This document shows, in pieces, positions 31,182-40,587 of a stretch of 48,376 nt of DNA. The position numbers were made by a program, and so were the translations under genes. The notes under the pieces were generated by a model. It worked only from the letters and a program-made list of their open reading frames with translations, was not told where the DNA came from and did not search any database. Every line of letters begins with the position of its first letter. Positions within the stretch are counted from its first letter, which is position 1. This DNA is from Clostridiales bacterium (GTDB taxonomy: Bacteria; Bacillota; Clostridia; Oscillospirales; Oscillospiraceae). The stretch lies in NCBI GenBank assembly GCA_022786995.1, contig JALFUW010000005.1, positions 1 to 48,376 on the forward strand. The letters run 5' to 3'.

Positions 31182-32057
31182 TTAATTGGAAAGCAGTATG
31201 CTTTTCAGCTTTTTCAGGTTCTCCTGTGCAATCGGCGTCAGCGGCAGGCGGCATTCGCCGCAGTCGTAGCCGATGAGCTTCATGGCCGCCTTCACGGGAA
31301 TGGGATTGACCTCGCTGAACAGTGCTTCGATCAGCGGTAGCAAACGTATCTGCAAATCCGCCGCCGTGTCGAAGTCCCCGTCCAGTGCCGCCAGTACAAG
31401 AGATTGGGTCTGCTCCGGCAGAACATTGGAGACAACGGAAATCACGCCGCTGCCTCCAAGGGCAATGATGGGAGCGATTTGATCATCATTGCCGCTCCAG
31501 ACAGAGAATTCTTCCGGGCAGCTTGCGCGGATTTTCGCGATTTTTGTGATATCACCACTGGCTTCCTTGACCCCGGCGATATTGGGGATTCGGGCCAGAT
31601 TCTGATAGACGCTGACAGGAATATCCACCCCCGTGCGGGAGGGTACATTGTACACAATCACCGGGATATGTACCGATTCGGCGATGGCGGCGTAGTGGGT
31701 CAGAAGCCCGTCATTGGTAGCCTTGTTGTAGTAGGGACTGACCACCAACAGCGCGTCCACGCCGGCTTCCTCAGCCGCTTTGCTCAGTGCAATGGCGTGA
31801 GCTGTGTCATTGGAGCCGGTTCCGGCGATGATCTTGCAGCTGTCGCCCACATAGCGCTTCCCTCTGCGGAACATTTCCAGCTTTTCAAGATCCGACAGAG
31901 TGGGGGATTCCCCAGTGGTGCCGCAGAGCACAACGGCTTCGATTCCTGCCTCCACCTGCCGCCGCAGCAGCTGCTCCATCATGGGATAGTTGACATTTCC
32001 GCCCAGAAACGGGGTTACAAGGGCGGTGCATACGCCTGTAAACAGTGCACTTTTCAT
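31182..32057 (-). CDS. dapA: 4-hydroxy-tetrahydrodipicolinate synthase
   Basis: This 291-aa class I aldolase makes the first committed intermediate of diaminopimelate and lysine from pyruvate and aspartate semialdehyde. Motifs are the N-terminal GVCTALVTPF, GTTGESPTLSDLEKLEMF, the catalytic Tyr in VYNVPSRTG and the Schiff-base Lys in IAGVKEASGD. The ATG at 32057 follows GGAGGT; the frame extends seven codons further but without a ribosome site. It stands alone. Related aldolases (NanA, KDG aldolase) share the fold, but the VYNVPSRTG and GTTGE pattern favours DapA. Confidence 0.9.
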   Translation of the reverse strand: MKSALFTGVCTALVTPFLGGNVNYPMMEQLLRRQVEAGIEAVVLCGTTGESPTLSDLEKLEMFRRGKRYVGDSCKIIAGTGSNDTAHAIALSKAAEEAGVDALLVVSPYYNKATNDGLLTHYAAIAESVHIPVIVYNVPSRTGVDIPVSVYQNLARIPNIAGVKEASGDITKIAKIRASCPEEFSVWSGNDDQIAPIIALGGSGVISVVSNVLPEQTQSLVLAALDGDFDTAADLQIRLLPLIEALFSEVNPIPVKAAMKLIGYDCGECRLPLTPIAQENLKKLKSILLSN

Positions 32058-32117
32058 AAACTGATACCTCCAGAGCATCCTATGCGCCGCAGCACTGTTT
32101 TGACTGCCGAAAAGGCA

Positions 32118-32146
32118 TTGACATACGGTGAAAAAAAGTATAAACT
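32118..32146 (+). promoter_or_regulatory. Promoter of the cobalamin/tetrapyrrole operon
   Basis: -35 TTGACA (32118-32123), 17-bp spacer, -10 TAAACT (32141-32146), just before the riboswitch. Confidence 0.65.
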
Positions 32147-32157
32147 ATAGAGTAGAA

Positions 32158-32320
32158 TCAGGATGGATTCTGGTATCCGCAAGGAGAAAAGGGAATCCGG
32201 TGTAAGTCCGGAACGAACCCGTCACTGTAACAGGGAGCGGTGCGCACAGGCCATTGGGGAAAGCCCGAGAAGGCGCGCAGCGTGAGGAACTGAAGTCAGG
32301 AGACCTGCCAGAATCTACTT
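32158..32320 (+). promoter_or_regulatory. Cobalamin (AdoCbl) riboswitch
   Basis: Conserved blocks appear in order: GGAATCCGGTGTAAGTCCGG, then CCCGTCACTGTAACAGG, GGGAAAGCCCGAGAAGG and the B12-box-like GTCAGGAGACCTGCC. The outer stem uses GGATTCTGG and CCAGAATC. A terminator follows at 32375-32401. High cobalamin should stop transcription of the whole downstream operon. Confidence 0.93.
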
Positions 32321-32374
32321 TTTTCCGGGCTGCGGTGATCAGTCTTCGGGAATGGGACTTATGGTCCTTTTGCC

Positions 32375-32401
32375 GGGCAGCCGTTGGGGCTGTCCTTTTT
32401 T
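32375..32401 (+). terminator. Riboswitch-controlled terminator
   Basis: GGGCAGCC (32375-32382) pairs with GGCTGTCC (32388-32395) with one G-U, followed by a run of T. It is the likely expression platform of the B12 riboswitch. Confidence 0.75.
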
Positions 32402-32446
32402 GGACACCCTCAAAAAAACGCGGATGCGCGCACAGGAGAGAAAACA

Positions 32447-33910
32447 ATGAAAAAAGCGATTTTGGCAGTATCTTTTGGCACCTCTTACCCCGACACCCTG
32501 CGCAAAACCATTGCCGCTACGGAGCAGGCTCTGGCGGAGGCCTTCCCGGATTGGGAGGTTCGCCGCGCCTTTACCAGCGGAATGATTATCCGAAAGCTGA
32601 AAGAGCGGGACGGTGTGGAGATTGAAAATGTGCATCAGGCCATGCACCGTTTGGAGGAGGAAGGCTATACCCATGTGGCGGTTCAGTCCACCCATGTGAT
32701 GCACGGCGAGGAATACGAAAAAATGCTGTCCCAGCTGGAGCCGTATCGGATGCGGATGAAGATTTCTGTGGGTATGCCTCTGCTGCACAGCGAGGAGGAC
32801 TATCTTTCCGTTGCCAAGGCTCTGCTGAACTGGCTGCCAACCCTGGACGCGGACGAGGCGTTGGTGCTCATGGGCCACGGAACCACCCATTTTGCCAACT
32901 CCGCATATGCCCAGATGGAGCATATGCTGCAAGCCAGCTGTGACCGGGTCTATCTTGCTACAGTGGAAGGCTATCCCACGCTGGACAGCGTGGAGCGGCA
33001 GCTTGCCAAGCGCCCGGAGATCTGCCGCCTGATGCTCGCCCCCTTTATGCTGGTGGCGGGAGACCATGCCCGTAATGACATGTCCGGGGATGAGGATTCC
33101 TGGGCAGAGCAGCTGAAGCAGGCTGGTTATACCGTGCGCTGCATCCTGCAGGGTCTTGGAGAGTGCCCCGCCATTCGGACACTGTTCGTGGAGCATTGCC
33201 GTCTGGCGATGGAAGCGCTGAAAACCCACGGCAAGCTCTGGGGAGTGGGCGTTGGCCCCGGTGACCCGGAGCTGCTTACAGTGAAGGCGGTTCGCGTCCT
33301 GCGGGAAGCGGATGTGGTCATTGTGCCCGATGCCAGCAGCGGTGACAAGGTTGCCCTGAACATCGCGAAGGACTATCTGAAGGGCAAGCAGATTCAGTTT
33401 GTGAAGACACCAATGGTGCGGGACAAGGCTGTGATGGACGCGGCTCACGAGCAGGCGGCAGATACCATCAGCGCTCTGCTGGACGATGGAAAGCAGGTGG
33501 CCTTCCTGACGCTGGGCGATCCCGCGATTTATTCTACATACATGTATATTCACCAGAAGGTACTGCGCCGGGGCTACGCAGTGGAGGTGGTGCCGGGTAT
33601 TCCCTCCTTCTGCGCGGCAGCGGCACGGCTGAACCAGTCTCTGTGCCTTGGCAGAGAACCGCTGACGATTATTCCGGCTTCCCATGATCAGAACGATCTG
33701 ATGGATTTGCCGGGGAATAAGGTCTTTATGAAGGCAGGACGCTCCATTCTGGAGTTGCAGCAGGCCCTCGGGGAGAAGGGACAGCTGGAAGGGGCTTCCA
33801 TGGTAGAGAATTGCAGCATGGAAAACGAGCACGTTTATCCCCATTTTGCCGATTTGAAGGAGCCTTCCGGCTATTTCTCTCTGGTGATCGTGAAAGGGGA
33901 CGGGAAATGA
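32447..33910 (+). CDS. CbiK-CbiL fusion: sirohydrochlorin cobaltochelatase and cobalt-factor II C20-methyltransferase
   Basis: This 487-aa protein makes two steps of the anaerobic B12 route. Residues 1-260 are CbiK: LAVSFGTSYPDT, VQSTHVMHGEEYE and LMGHGTTHFAN supply the cobalt-handling His residues. There is no signal peptide, so it acts in the cytoplasm. Residues 265-487 are a tetrapyrrole methylase of the CbiL/CobI type (GVGPGDPELLTVKAVRVLRE, LGDPAIYSTYMYI, VVPGIPSFCAAAARL). In most bacteria the two are separate genes. The start is ATG 32447 after ACAGGAGAG. It is the first gene behind the riboswitch and overlaps the next by 4 bases (ATGA). Confidence 0.9.
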   Translation: MKKAILAVSFGTSYPDTLRKTIAATEQALAEAFPDWEVRRAFTSGMIIRKLKERDGVEIENVHQAMHRLEEEGYTHVAVQSTHVMHGEEYEKMLSQLEPYRMRMKISVGMPLLHSEEDYLSVAKALLNWLPTLDADEALVLMGHGTTHFANSAYAQMEHMLQASCDRVYLATVEGYPTLDSVERQLAKRPEICRLMLAPFMLVAGDHARNDMSGDEDSWAEQLKQAGYTVRCILQGLGECPAIRTLFVEHCRLAMEALKTHGKLWGVGVGPGDPELLTVKAVRVLREADVVIVPDASSGDKVALNIAKDYLKGKQIQFVKTPMVRDKAVMDAAHEQAADTISALLDDGKQVAFLTLGDPAIYSTYMYIHQKVLRRGYAVEVVPGIPSFCAAAARLNQSLCLGREPLTIIPASHDQNDLMDLPGNKVFMKAGRSILELQQALGEKGQLEGASMVENCSMENEHVYPHFADLKEPSGYFSLVIVKGDGK

Positions 33911-35325
33911 TGCTGATGATGTCGGGTCTGGACTGCCACCGGGCACCTCTGGATCAGCGGCAGCGGCTGGCGTTTTCCCAATCTCTGGCTGAGGAATTTC
34001 TCCGCTGGCTCCATGTCCAGCCCGGCGTGGAAGGATGTGTACTCCTGTCGACGTGCAATCGGACGGAGTTGTATGTCAGCGGCAGTACAGAAACGCCCTG
34101 GCGGCTGCTGTGCCGTGGAGCGGGTGTGCCGGAAGCGGAGATGGAAGCGTACTTTATTACCCGCTGCGGTATGGATGCCGCCCGGCATCTGATGGAGGTG
34201 ACCTGTGGCCTGCATTCCCAGATTCTGGGGGAGGATCAGATTATTACTCAGGTGCGCAAAGCCATGGAGCTGGCGCAGGAGGTAAAAACCGCTGATCCTA
34301 CGTTGTCTGCCCTGTTTCGCGGCGCGGTGACGGCTGGAAAACGGGCCAGAACGGAAGTGTCCGTCAGCCGGGGCAGCCCTTCCATGGGCAGCCGCTGCCG
34401 GGATATCCTGATGCGGGAACTGGGAACGTTGGCCGGAAAGAAGATTCTGGTCATCGGAAACGGTCAGATGGGACGTCTGGCGGCGCAGCTGCTTCAGGAG
34501 GCTGGCGCAGCCGTCAACGTGACGCTGCGTACATACCGTCATGGCGAAACAGTCGTGCCTGCAGGCTGTGGTACCGTGAATTATGAAAACCGGGTGGCGG
34601 CGATGGAGAATATCGATGCGCTGGTTTCCGCTACCACAAGCCCCCACTATACGCTTACTGTGCAGCAGCTTCGATCTGTCCAGAATCCACCAAGCGTAGC
34701 TGTGGATCTGGCGGTGCCCCGGGATATTGACCCGGAATGCGGTCAAATCTTAAGGTTGTTCGATACAGATTCTCTTGGCTCTGCCGGACCCGGCAGCCCA
34801 GAGGAGCTGGAAGCCATGCGCACCATCGCGGAACAGGAGCTGGAACGCTTTCATCAGTGGCAGCGCCGGCAGGAGATTGGGCAGAAAGCACCGAAATTCC
34901 CGCTTTTTGTGGACTTAACAGGGAAAAAAGTGGTTTTAGTGGGCGGAGGCACCATTGCTTCCCGGAGAATTGCCACGTTGCGCCTGTTTGGCTGTGAGAT
35001 TGAGGTCATCGCCCCGGAACTGAAATGCAGCCCGGAGGGGCTTGTGTGGAAGCAGAGAGAGTACACCCCTGGTGATTTGGAGGGCGCGTATCTTGCCATT
35101 GCGGCTACGGACAGCCGGGAGGTCAACCATCAGGTTGGCGTGGATGCCGGGAAGCTGGGCATTCCTGTCTCCGTCGCGGATTGTGAAGGGGAGTGCACCT
35201 TTTACTTCCCGGCAGTCTGTGCCGGGGAAAACCTGATTGCCGGTGTGGTGTCCGGCGGCAAAGACCACCACAGGACTGCCCGGGCTGCCAAGGCCATTCG
35301 CAGGGCACTGGAGGAATTGGAATGA
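33907..35325 (+). CDS. HemA-SirC fusion: glutamyl-tRNA reductase and precorrin-2 dehydrogenase
   Basis: Residues 1-325 are glutamyl-tRNA reductase, the first step of the C5 tetrapyrrole route. The active Cys is in LLSTCNRTELY, with GLHSQILGEDQIITQVR, the NADPH fold in ILVIGNGQMGRLAAQLL and the sequence AVDLAVPRDIDPE. The usual C-terminal dimerisation helices are shortened. Residues 335-472 form a Met8/CysG-N type precorrin-2 dehydrogenase (VVLVGGGTIASRRIATLR, CTFYFPAVC), which oxidises precorrin-2 to sirohydrochlorin, the CbiK substrate. ATG 33907 overlaps the upstream stop. Fusion of the entry step to the branch-point step is notable. Confidence 0.9.
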   Translation: MMLMMSGLDCHRAPLDQRQRLAFSQSLAEEFLRWLHVQPGVEGCVLLSTCNRTELYVSGSTETPWRLLCRGAGVPEAEMEAYFITRCGMDAARHLMEVTCGLHSQILGEDQIITQVRKAMELAQEVKTADPTLSALFRGAVTAGKRARTEVSVSRGSPSMGSRCRDILMRELGTLAGKKILVIGNGQMGRLAAQLLQEAGAAVNVTLRTYRHGETVVPAGCGTVNYENRVAAMENIDALVSATTSPHYTLTVQQLRSVQNPPSVAVDLAVPRDIDPECGQILRLFDTDSLGSAGPGSPEELEAMRTIAEQELERFHQWQRRQEIGQKAPKFPLFVDLTGKKVVLVGGGTIASRRIATLRLFGCEIEVIAPELKCSPEGLVWKQREYTPGDLEGAYLAIAATDSREVNHQVGVDAGKLGIPVSVADCEGECTFYFPAVCAGENLIAGVVSGGKDHHRTARAAKAIRRALEELE

Positions 35326-36203
35326 AACTGCGCATCGGAAGCCGGGAGAGCCGTCTTGCCGTGATCCAGAGCCGTATGGTCATGGAAGCGATCGCGAAGG
35401 CGGAACCGGCGGCGGAACTGGAGCTGGTGACCATGAAAACCACCGGCGATAAAATACTGGATAAAACCCTGGACAAAATCGGCGGAAAAGGCCTTTTTGT
35501 CCGGGAACTGGATCAGGCGCTCCGGGATGGCCGGGCTGATTTTACCGTCCACTCGTTGAAGGATATGCCCATGGAGGTACCTGAGGATCTGCCGCTGGCT
35601 GCTTTTTCCAGCCGGGAGGATCCCAGAGATGTACTGGTGCTGCCGGAGGGTGTGGCAGAGTTGGATCCTACGAAGCCAATCGGCTGTTCTTCCCGGAGAA
35701 GACAATTACAGCTCAAGAAGCTGTTCCCCCATGTGGATATTCAGCCCGTTCGCGGCAATGTTCAGACCCGTCTTGCCAAACTGGAAGCCGGGCAGTTTTC
35801 AGCGTTGGTATTGGCGGCTGCCGGTCTGAAACGGCTGGGACTGGAAAACCGCATCAGCCGCTATTTCGGGGTGGAAGAGATCCTTCCTGCCGCGGGCCAG
35901 GGCATTCTGGTGGTGCAGACCCGTAAAGGGATGAACTGTGATTGCCTTCGGCTGGTACACGACGAGACAACCGCCTGCTGCGCAAAAGCAGAGCGTGTCT
36001 TTGTGCGGGAGTTGAACGGCGGGTGCAGTTCTCCTGTTGCGGCTCACGCTATGGTAGACGGGGAAACACTGACACTGACGGGCTTCTACGTCAGTCCTGA
36101 TGAGACAATTCAGCGCAAGGGCAGTATCCGCGGCAGTGTGCCGGATGCGGAAACGCTTGGCAGAACCCTTGCCCGGCTTTTGAAGGAGGGGGAGTGCCAA
36201 TGA
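35322..36203 (+). CDS. hemC: Porphobilinogen deaminase (hydroxymethylbilane synthase)
   Basis: This 293-aa enzyme joins four porphobilinogens. Motifs are RIGSRESRLAVIQ, the DGRADFTVHSLKDMP loop with the catalytic Asp, GCSSRRRQLQL, and the dipyrromethane-cofactor Cys in ELNGGCSSPVAAHA. The ATG at 35322 overlaps the previous stop (ATGA) and the stop overlaps the next start, so translation is chained. The length is slightly short for the family (~310). Confidence 0.94.
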   Translation: MKLRIGSRESRLAVIQSRMVMEAIAKAEPAAELELVTMKTTGDKILDKTLDKIGGKGLFVRELDQALRDGRADFTVHSLKDMPMEVPEDLPLAAFSSREDPRDVLVLPEGVAELDPTKPIGCSSRRRQLQLKKLFPHVDIQPVRGNVQTRLAKLEAGQFSALVLAAAGLKRLGLENRISRYFGVEEILPAAGQGILVVQTRKGMNCDCLRLVHDETTACCAKAERVFVRELNGGCSSPVAAHAMVDGETLTLTGFYVSPDETIQRKGSIRGSVPDAETLGRTLARLLKEGECQ

Positions 36204-37681
36204 GCGTCGGTAGTGTGATCTTAGTGGGCGCGGGCCCCGGCGATCCGGGCCTTCTGACCCGGAAGGGCCTGGAAGCCCTTCGACAGGCGGAGGTCGTGGT
36301 CTTTGACCGGCTGGTTGGCCCCGACATTTTGAGTCTGATGCCTGAAAATGCGGAAAAAATCGATGTCGGCAAACAGGCCAGCAACCACCCCGTGCCCCAG
36401 TATCGGATCAATCAGATTCTGCTGGAAAAGGCGCTGGAGGGGAAACGTGTGGTTCGTCTGAAGGGCGGCGACCCCTTCCTGTTCGGCAGAGGCGGTGAGG
36501 AGCTGGAGCTGCTGAAGGAAAACGGTATCTCCTTTGAAGAAGTGCCCGGCGTGACCTCGGCGCTGTCTGTACCCGCCTATGCGGGAATCCCTGTGACCCA
36601 CCGGGACTACTGCTCATCCGTCCATATCATCACCGGGCACGCGAAAGCCGGCGCGGAGCTGAAAATCGACTTCGATGCCCTGCGGCGGACAAATGGTACG
36701 CTGGTGTTTCTGATGGGTGTAACAGCCCTTCCCCTGATCTGCAAGGGACTGCTGGATGCCGGTATGGCAGGGGATATGCCCGCCGCGGTCATCGAGCGTG
36801 GGACGCTGCCCCGTCAGCGCAAGGTGGTGTCCACGCTGGAAAAGCTGCCTCAGACTGCGCAGGAGGCGAATATTGTCAGTCCCGCCATCATTGTGGTGGG
36901 CAGGGTGTGCACCCTGTCCGACAGCTTTGACTGGTTCGATCATCTGCCGCTGAAAGGCCGGGAGATCATTGTCACCCGTCCGGCGGAGCGAAACGGCTCC
37001 CTGTGCGGAAAGCTCAGTGCGCTGGGTGCCAGTGTGACAGCATATCCCTGTATCCGTACTGCGGAGCGGGCGGATAACCCGGAACTGGAGGGCGCCATCG
37101 GTAAGCTGAATGACTACCGCTGGCTGGTATTCACCAGTCCCGTCGGCCCCGGGATTTTCTTCAAGCATCTTCGGAAGCAGCATAAGGATGCGAGGGCACT
37201 TTGGAATCTGAAAATCGCTGCCATCGGCCCCAAAACCGCTGCGGAATTGGAAAAATTCGGCGTTTTCGCGGATCTGGTACCCGAAACCTATGATTCTGAC
37301 CACCTTGCGCAGGCCATGGCCCATGTGGAAGGCCCGGTGCTTCTGTGCCGCGCCAGCGAGGGAAGCGACGCGCTGCCGAAGCTGTTTATGGAAAAGGGCA
37401 TTCCCTTTGCGGATGTCGCCTGCTATGATACAATTTATGAAGCACCGAATTCTGATTCCGTGAAGGAACTGGTGCAATCCGGCGCCATCGTCACCTTTAC
37501 CAGCGCTTCCACTGTTCGCGGTTTTGTGCGCAGTCTGCCGGATACGGACTTTTCCAAAATTGTGGGGTGCTGTATCGGCAGACAGACCGCGGCGGAGGCC
37601 GAAAAATATGGAATTCCCGTTCGGATTGCTGAAAAAGCAACCATGGAATCCCTGATTGCGTGTATCAAAGGAGTGTATTAA
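36200..37681 (+). CDS. CobA-HemD fusion: uroporphyrinogen-III methyltransferase and uroporphyrinogen-III synthase
   Basis: Residues 1-245 are SUMT/CobA, which adds two SAM methyl groups to make precorrin-2: VGAGPGDPGLLTRKGLEALR, VRLKGGDPFLFGRGGEE and the YAGIPVTHRD region. Residues 250-493 are HemD, which closes hydroxymethylbilane into uroporphyrinogen III: IIVTRPAERNGSL, the WLVFTSPVG stretch, and VTFTSASTVRGF near the end. This fusion is known from Clostridia. ATG 36200 overlaps the hemC stop. Confidence 0.93.
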   Translation: MSVGSVILVGAGPGDPGLLTRKGLEALRQAEVVVFDRLVGPDILSLMPENAEKIDVGKQASNHPVPQYRINQILLEKALEGKRVVRLKGGDPFLFGRGGEELELLKENGISFEEVPGVTSALSVPAYAGIPVTHRDYCSSVHIITGHAKAGAELKIDFDALRRTNGTLVFLMGVTALPLICKGLLDAGMAGDMPAAVIERGTLPRQRKVVSTLEKLPQTAQEANIVSPAIIVVGRVCTLSDSFDWFDHLPLKGREIIVTRPAERNGSLCGKLSALGASVTAYPCIRTAERADNPELEGAIGKLNDYRWLVFTSPVGPGIFFKHLRKQHKDARALWNLKIAAIGPKTAAELEKFGVFADLVPETYDSDHLAQAMAHVEGPVLLCRASEGSDALPKLFMEKGIPFADVACYDTIYEAPNSDSVKELVQSGAIVTFTSASTVRGFVRSLPDTDFSKIVGCCIGRQTAAEAEKYGIPVRIAEKATMESLIACIKGVY

Positions 37682-37682
37682 C

Positions 37683-38666
37683 ATGGATTTAGCCATTCGT
37701 CCCCGCAGACTTCGCGGCAGCGACACCCTGCGCCGTATGGTGCGGGAGACCCGAGTGTCCCCGGACAGTCTGATTTATCCCCTGTTTCTGATCGAGGGTG
37801 AGAATATCAAAGAGCCAATTCCTTCTCTGGAAGGGCAGTGGCGCTATTCTCCCGATCGGATCTGTGAGGAAATCGAGGAATGTATGAAAGCTGGTGTCAA
37901 GCGGGTATTGCTCTTTGGCATTCCCGCCCATAAGGATGCCTGCGGATCCTCTGCCTGGGATCCCAATGGCGTGGTGCAGCAGGGCATCCGGGCCATCAAG
38001 GCAAAGTTCCCTGACTGCTATGTGATCACTGACGTGTGTATGTGCGAGTACACCGACCACGGCCACTGCGGAATCCTTCACGACCATGAGGTAGACAACG
38101 ACGAGACTTTGCGTGTGTTGGCAAAAACAGCGCTGTCCCACGCCCAGGCCGGGGCCGATATGGTAGCCCCTTCTGATATGATGGATGGCCGAATCGCCGC
38201 CATTCGTCAGGCACTGGACGACAACGGCTATAAAAATGTGCCCATTATGTCCTATTCCGCCAAGTACGCTTCCGCCTTCTATGGCCCCTTCCGGGACGCT
38301 GCCGGTTCCGCTCCCGCCTTCGGTGACCGCCGGGGCTACCAGATGGATCCCCACAATCGCCGAGAAGCTATGAAGGAGTGCGCTTTGGATGTGGAAGAAG
38401 GAGCGGACATTCTGATGGTCAAGCCCGCGCTGAGCTATCTTGACATTATCCGGGAGTGCTCCGATGCCTTTGATCTGCCTATGGCGGCCTATTCCGTCAG
38501 TGGCGAGTATGCCATGATCAAGGCGGCAGGCAAGGCGGGACTGATCGACGAGCACCGGGTCATGTGTGAAAGCGCCCTGTCTATCTTCCGCGCCGGTGCG
38601 GATATCCTGATCACCTATTACGCCAAGGAGCTGGCGCAGGCCATGAAACGGGGGGAACTGGGCTGA
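37683..38666 (+). CDS. hemB: Porphobilinogen synthase (delta-aminolevulinate dehydratase)
   Basis: This 327-aa enzyme condenses two 5-aminolevulinates. The metal site is of the Cys/zinc type (DVCMCEYTDHGHCG). The Schiff-base lysines lie in MSYSAKYASAFYGPFRD and in LMVKPALSYLD. The ATG at 37683 follows AAAGGAGTG, 1 base after the previous stop. The stop overlaps hemL by 1 base. Confidence 0.94.
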   Translation: MDLAIRPRRLRGSDTLRRMVRETRVSPDSLIYPLFLIEGENIKEPIPSLEGQWRYSPDRICEEIEECMKAGVKRVLLFGIPAHKDACGSSAWDPNGVVQQGIRAIKAKFPDCYVITDVCMCEYTDHGHCGILHDHEVDNDETLRVLAKTALSHAQAGADMVAPSDMMDGRIAAIRQALDDNGYKNVPIMSYSAKYASAFYGPFRDAAGSAPAFGDRRGYQMDPHNRREAMKECALDVEEGADILMVKPALSYLDIIRECSDAFDLPMAAYSVSGEYAMIKAAGKAGLIDEHRVMCESALSIFRAGADILITYYAKELAQAMKRGELG

Positions 38667-39928
38667 TGACACGTTCGGAGCAGCTGTTTGAAAAAGCTCA
38701 GCAGGTCATGCCCGGCGGTGTAAATTCTCCTGTTCGGGCCTGCCGCAGTGTGGGCACCTATCCCCGGTTTCTGGATCGGGGCCTGGGCAGCCACGTCTGG
38801 GATGTGGACGGCAAAGAATATATCGATCTGATCGGTTCCTGGGGCCCGCTGATCCTTGGCCACTGCTGTGAAGCGGTGGAGCAGGCTGTCAGTGATGCCA
38901 TCCGCAAGGGCCTGAGCTTCGGCGCGCCTACAGCTGCTGAGGTGGATATGGCTCAGCTGGTGTGTGAAATGACCGGCACCCAAATGGTGCGTATGGTCAA
39001 CTCCGGCACGGAAGCTGTCATGTCCGCCCTGCGTCTTGCCCGGGGCGCCACAGGCAGAAGCAAAATAATAAAATTCGCGGGCTGCTATCATGGACACTCC
39101 GATTCCATGCTGGTGAAGGCCGGTTCCGGCGCACTCACCGGCGGCGCTCCTGATTCCGCCGGTGTTCCCGCGGAAATCGCCGGGGACACCCTCACGGCGA
39201 ATTATAACGACCTTTCCAGTGTGGAAGCCCTTATGAAGGCCAATCCCGGTCAGGTGGCAGCGGTGATTGTGGAGCCGGTGGCGGCCAACATGGGCGTGGT
39301 TCCGCCTCAGCCCGGCTTCCTGCAGGGCCTGCGCAGACTCTGTGACGAAAGCGGTGCGCTTCTCATTTTTGATGAGGTGATTACCGGCTTCCGGCTGGCT
39401 CCCGGCGGTGCCCAGGAGTATTTCGGTGTTCGGGCTGATCTTGTGACCTACGGAAAGATCATCGGCGGCGGTATGCCCGTGGGTGCCTACGGCGGCAGCC
39501 GGAAGCTGATGGAGCAGGTTGCCCCCCTCGGCCCTGTCTATCAGGCGGGTACGCTGTCCGGCAACCCGGTTGCCATGGCGGCGGGCCTTGCCCAGCTGCG
39601 GATTCTCAAATCCACGCCGGAAATCTACGAAAACCTGGAACGCCGGGGCGCTATGCTGGAAAAGGGATTGAAGGAGGCGCTTTCCGGGATTCCGGCCCAG
39701 GTGAACCGGGTAGGCTCTCTGCTGACCGTTTTCTTTACGGAAAATCCCGTTAACAGCTATGAAGCAGCTCGTTCCTCGAATCTGGAACAGTTCCGCCGCT
39801 GGTATCTGGGCCTTCTGGAGCAGGGTATCTACGCCGCGCCCAGCCAGTTTGAGGCCATGTTCCTGTGCAATGCCCATACCGACAAGGAAGTAGAGCGCAT
39901 TATTGACTGTGCCGGAAAGATCTTCTGA
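38666..39928 (+). CDS. hemL: Glutamate-1-semialdehyde 2,1-aminomutase
   Basis: This 420-aa PLP enzyme makes 5-aminolevulinate. It has MPGGVNSPVRACRSVG, VNSGTEAVMSALRLARG, FDEVITGFR and the PLP Lys in DLVTYGKIIGGGMPVGAYGG. It completes the C5 route begun by HemA, so the operon covers every step from glutamyl-tRNA to the corrin branch. It shares one base with the hemB stop. Confidence 0.94.
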   Translation: MTRSEQLFEKAQQVMPGGVNSPVRACRSVGTYPRFLDRGLGSHVWDVDGKEYIDLIGSWGPLILGHCCEAVEQAVSDAIRKGLSFGAPTAAEVDMAQLVCEMTGTQMVRMVNSGTEAVMSALRLARGATGRSKIIKFAGCYHGHSDSMLVKAGSGALTGGAPDSAGVPAEIAGDTLTANYNDLSSVEALMKANPGQVAAVIVEPVAANMGVVPPQPGFLQGLRRLCDESGALLIFDEVITGFRLAPGGAQEYFGVRADLVTYGKIIGGGMPVGAYGGSRKLMEQVAPLGPVYQAGTLSGNPVAMAAGLAQLRILKSTPEIYENLERRGAMLEKGLKEALSGIPAQVNRVGSLLTVFFTENPVNSYEAARSSNLEQFRRWYLGLLEQGIYAAPSQFEAMFLCNAHTDKEVERIIDCAGKIF

Positions 39929-39942
39929 CAGGAGGTATTCTT

Positions 39943-40581
39943 ATGACAGAACAGATGAAAAAATACTATGAAAAGCGGGCTCAGGTGCTGGTGAAAAACC
40001 TGAAGAGCCGCCATTTTGATGCTTTCTACTGCCCGGACGCAGCCAGCGCGCTGGAAAAAGCGTTGGAGCTGATCCCTGAGGGTGCCAGCGTGGGCTGGGG
40101 CGGTGCGCTGTCTGCCCAGCAGATCGGCCTGATTGACGCGGTGAAGAACGGCAATTACGCCGCCATTGACCGGGATGCTGCCAAAACCCCCGAGGAGCGA
40201 AATGCGCTACTAAAGCGCTGCCTGACGGCGGATGTATTCTTAAGCGGCGCCAACGCCCTGAGCCTGGACGGAGAAATGGTTAACATCGACGGCACGGGAA
40301 ATCGTGTGGCAGCCATTGTGTATGGCCCGGAGACCGTTCTGGTCATTGCAGGCATGAACAAGGTATGCGATACGTTGGATGACGCTGTGACCCGTGCCAG
40401 AACCGTCGCCGCTCCCATGAACAAGCAGCGCTTCCCCTTCAAAACTCCCTGTGAGGTTACCGGTGCCTGCGCCGACTGTAAGAGTGATGACTGCATCTGC
40501 AACCAGATTCTGATAACCCGCAACTGCCGCCCCGCCGGACGCATCAAGTTTGTGCTGGTAGGGGAGGAGCTGGGCTTCTAA
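39943..40581 (+). CDS. LUD-domain (LutC/YkgG-like) protein
   Basis: This 212-aa protein starts after GACAGGAGG. It shows the LUD pattern: VGWGGALSAQQIGLIDAV, FLSGANALSLDGEMVNIDG and GMNKVCDTLDDAVTRARTVA. A Cys cluster at the end (CEVTGACADCKSDDCICNQI) could bind a metal or Fe-S centre. Related LutC proteins take part in lactate oxidation. Here it ends a cobalamin/tetrapyrrole operon, and a lactate-type dehydrogenase gene converges from the other side. Its role is uncertain; it may be a general anaerobe redox protein. Confidence 0.82.
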   Translation: MTEQMKKYYEKRAQVLVKNLKSRHFDAFYCPDAASALEKALELIPEGASVGWGGALSAQQIGLIDAVKNGNYAAIDRDAAKTPEERNALLKRCLTADVFLSGANALSLDGEMVNIDGTGNRVAAIVYGPETVLVIAGMNKVCDTLDDAVTRARTVAAPMNKQRFPFKTPCEVTGACADCKSDDCICNQILITRNCRPAGRIKFVLVGEELGF

Positions 40582-40587
40582 ATAGAA